Of a DNA stretch of 5,663 nucleotides, positions 5,370-5,663 are shown in pieces. The notes under the pieces were generated by a model, which was not told where the DNA came from, searched no databases, and was given only the letters and a program-made list of their open reading frames with translations. The first letter of the stretch is position 1, and each line of letters begins with the position of its first letter. The DNA comes from Chloracidobacterium sp. UBA6041 (GTDB lineage: Bacteria; Acidobacteriota; Blastocatellia; Pyrinomonadales; Pyrinomonadaceae), in the NCBI GenBank assembly GCA_002427845.1, contig DIYZ01000052.1, positions 1 to 5,663 on the forward strand, in the 5' to 3' direction. The translations under genes and the position numbers were made by a program.

Positions 5370-5496
5370 AAAAATTGGTCAGTGCCCCGTGGAGGTCGAG
5401 ATCGAAAATATTGATCCCGAACAAACAGGGATCGCCGCTGCTTCGTACGTCTACGCCACAGTTCTGATTGGGCCTCTCGCTGTTCCGCCGACATGA
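5332..5496 (+). CDS. Possible small ORF overlapping the kinase start (ATGA)
   Basis: A 54-codon frame can begin at TTG 5332 and ends at TGA 5494-5496, overlapping the ATG (5493) of the kinase gene as ATGA. It encodes an acidic stretch (PVEVEIENIDPEQTG) followed by a hydrophobic tail (AAASYVYATVLIGPLAVPPT) that looks more protein-like than the alternative frames. There is no good ribosome-binding site at the TTG, and GTG 5388 could start a shorter version. It overlaps the end of the cydB remnant. It could be a real small gene coupled to the kinase, the tail of a lost gene, or chance. Confidence 0.25.
   Translation: MKSTIIKDRTRDEKIGQCPVEVEIENIDPEQTGIAAASYVYATVLIGPLAVPPT
5413..5433. repeat. 6-bp perfect inverted repeat upstream of the kinase
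   Basis: GATCCC (5413-5418) and GGGATC (5428-5433) flank a nine-base A-rich loop, 60 bases before the kinase start. No T-run follows, so it is not a typical terminator. It may be an operator or simply a chance structure. Confidence 0.25.
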
Positions 5497-5663
5497 CGAT
5501 TCACATCGGTACAAAACTGGACCGCTACGAAATCCGCTCGCAACTCGGTGAGGGCGGGATGGGTGAAGTGTATCTTGCTGAAGACACGCGATTGCATCGC
5601 AAGGTTGCTCTGAAGGTTCTTCCTGCTGAAGTTGCTTCGAATCAGGATCGGATGCGCCGCTTC
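5493..5663 (+). CDS. PknB-type serine/threonine protein kinase, N-terminal part
   Basis: Only the first 57 codons are in the window; the gene runs off the right edge. The protein begins with the usual short lead (TKLDRYEI, residues 7-14), then the glycine-rich ATP loop LGEGGMGEVY (18-27), LAEDTRLHRKVALKVL (28-43) with the ATP-anchoring lysine K41, and the start of the next helix. This is the N-lobe of a bacterial Hanks-type kinase, which phosphorylates Ser/Thr on target proteins. Acidobacteriota carry many such kinases, often with C-terminal membrane and beta-propeller regions, but that part is not visible. The ATG at 5493 fits the family start and overlaps the stop of a possible small ORF. 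No clear Shine-Dalgarno sequence precedes it, which is compatible with translational coupling. Confidence 0.92.
   Translation, partial: MTIHIGTKLDRYEIRSQLGEGGMGEVYLAEDTRLHRKVALKVLPAEVASNQDRMRRF

Noticed and set aside
5366..5467. 33-codon ORF overlapping the cydB remnant stop (ATGA)
   Set aside because: The overlap is with a pseudogene stop and the sequence is low in recognisable features; the 5332-5496 frame looks more protein-like.
1..5663. CRISPR arrays, tRNA or rRNA genes
   Set aside because: No regularly spaced repeats, cloverleaf-like sequence or rRNA signature was seen on either strand.

Overview
The window looks like soil Acidobacteriota DNA (inference). The phosphatase (3470-4552), the small protein at 6-416 and the kinase start at 5493 all resemble lineage-typical acidobacterial proteins as I remember them; no rRNA or marker gene confirms this. 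The content is mixed: a few intact genes, one insertion-sequence unit with extra genes, and at least one heavily decayed gene. It reads as an accessory or remodelled region.

Left part (1-1250, plus strand). A small hypothetical protein (6-416) is followed by a gene-poor stretch (417-741) holding three consecutive inverted repeats and a good sigma70-type promoter (590-618). The promoter would drive a 13-codon leader ORF (742-783) that overlaps, by ATGA, the start of a four-helix membrane protein of unknown function (780-1244).

Middle (1341-2707, minus strand). An IS1595/ISXO2-type transposase is followed by two tightly coupled small genes: a 107-residue protein whose ribosome-binding site overlaps the transposase stop codon, and a 52-residue very basic protein that starts inside the preceding stop codon (GTGA). 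This looks like a transposon with two passenger genes. The transposase lacks its usual first residues. A separate reading frame with a strong ribosome-binding site (start at 2801) encodes a membrane-helix-like segment and runs into the transposase in another frame, so the 5' end of the unit is damaged, fused to a host gene, or frameshifted. I could not find terminal inverted repeats. Between 2955 and 3157 is a possible remnant of another minus-strand gene.

Right part (3470-5663, plus strand). A SpoIIE/RsbU-type serine/threonine phosphatase with all the metal-binding aspartates is intact. It is followed by a remnant of cydB (cytochrome bd quinol oxidase subunit II) that lacks its 5' third and switches frame at least five times, although its amino-acid sequence is still easily recognised. 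The window ends in the first 57 codons of a PknB-type serine/threonine kinase. A PP2C-type phosphatase and a Hanks-type kinase lying either side of a dead respiratory gene suggest a signalling neighbourhood, but no functional link can be shown here.
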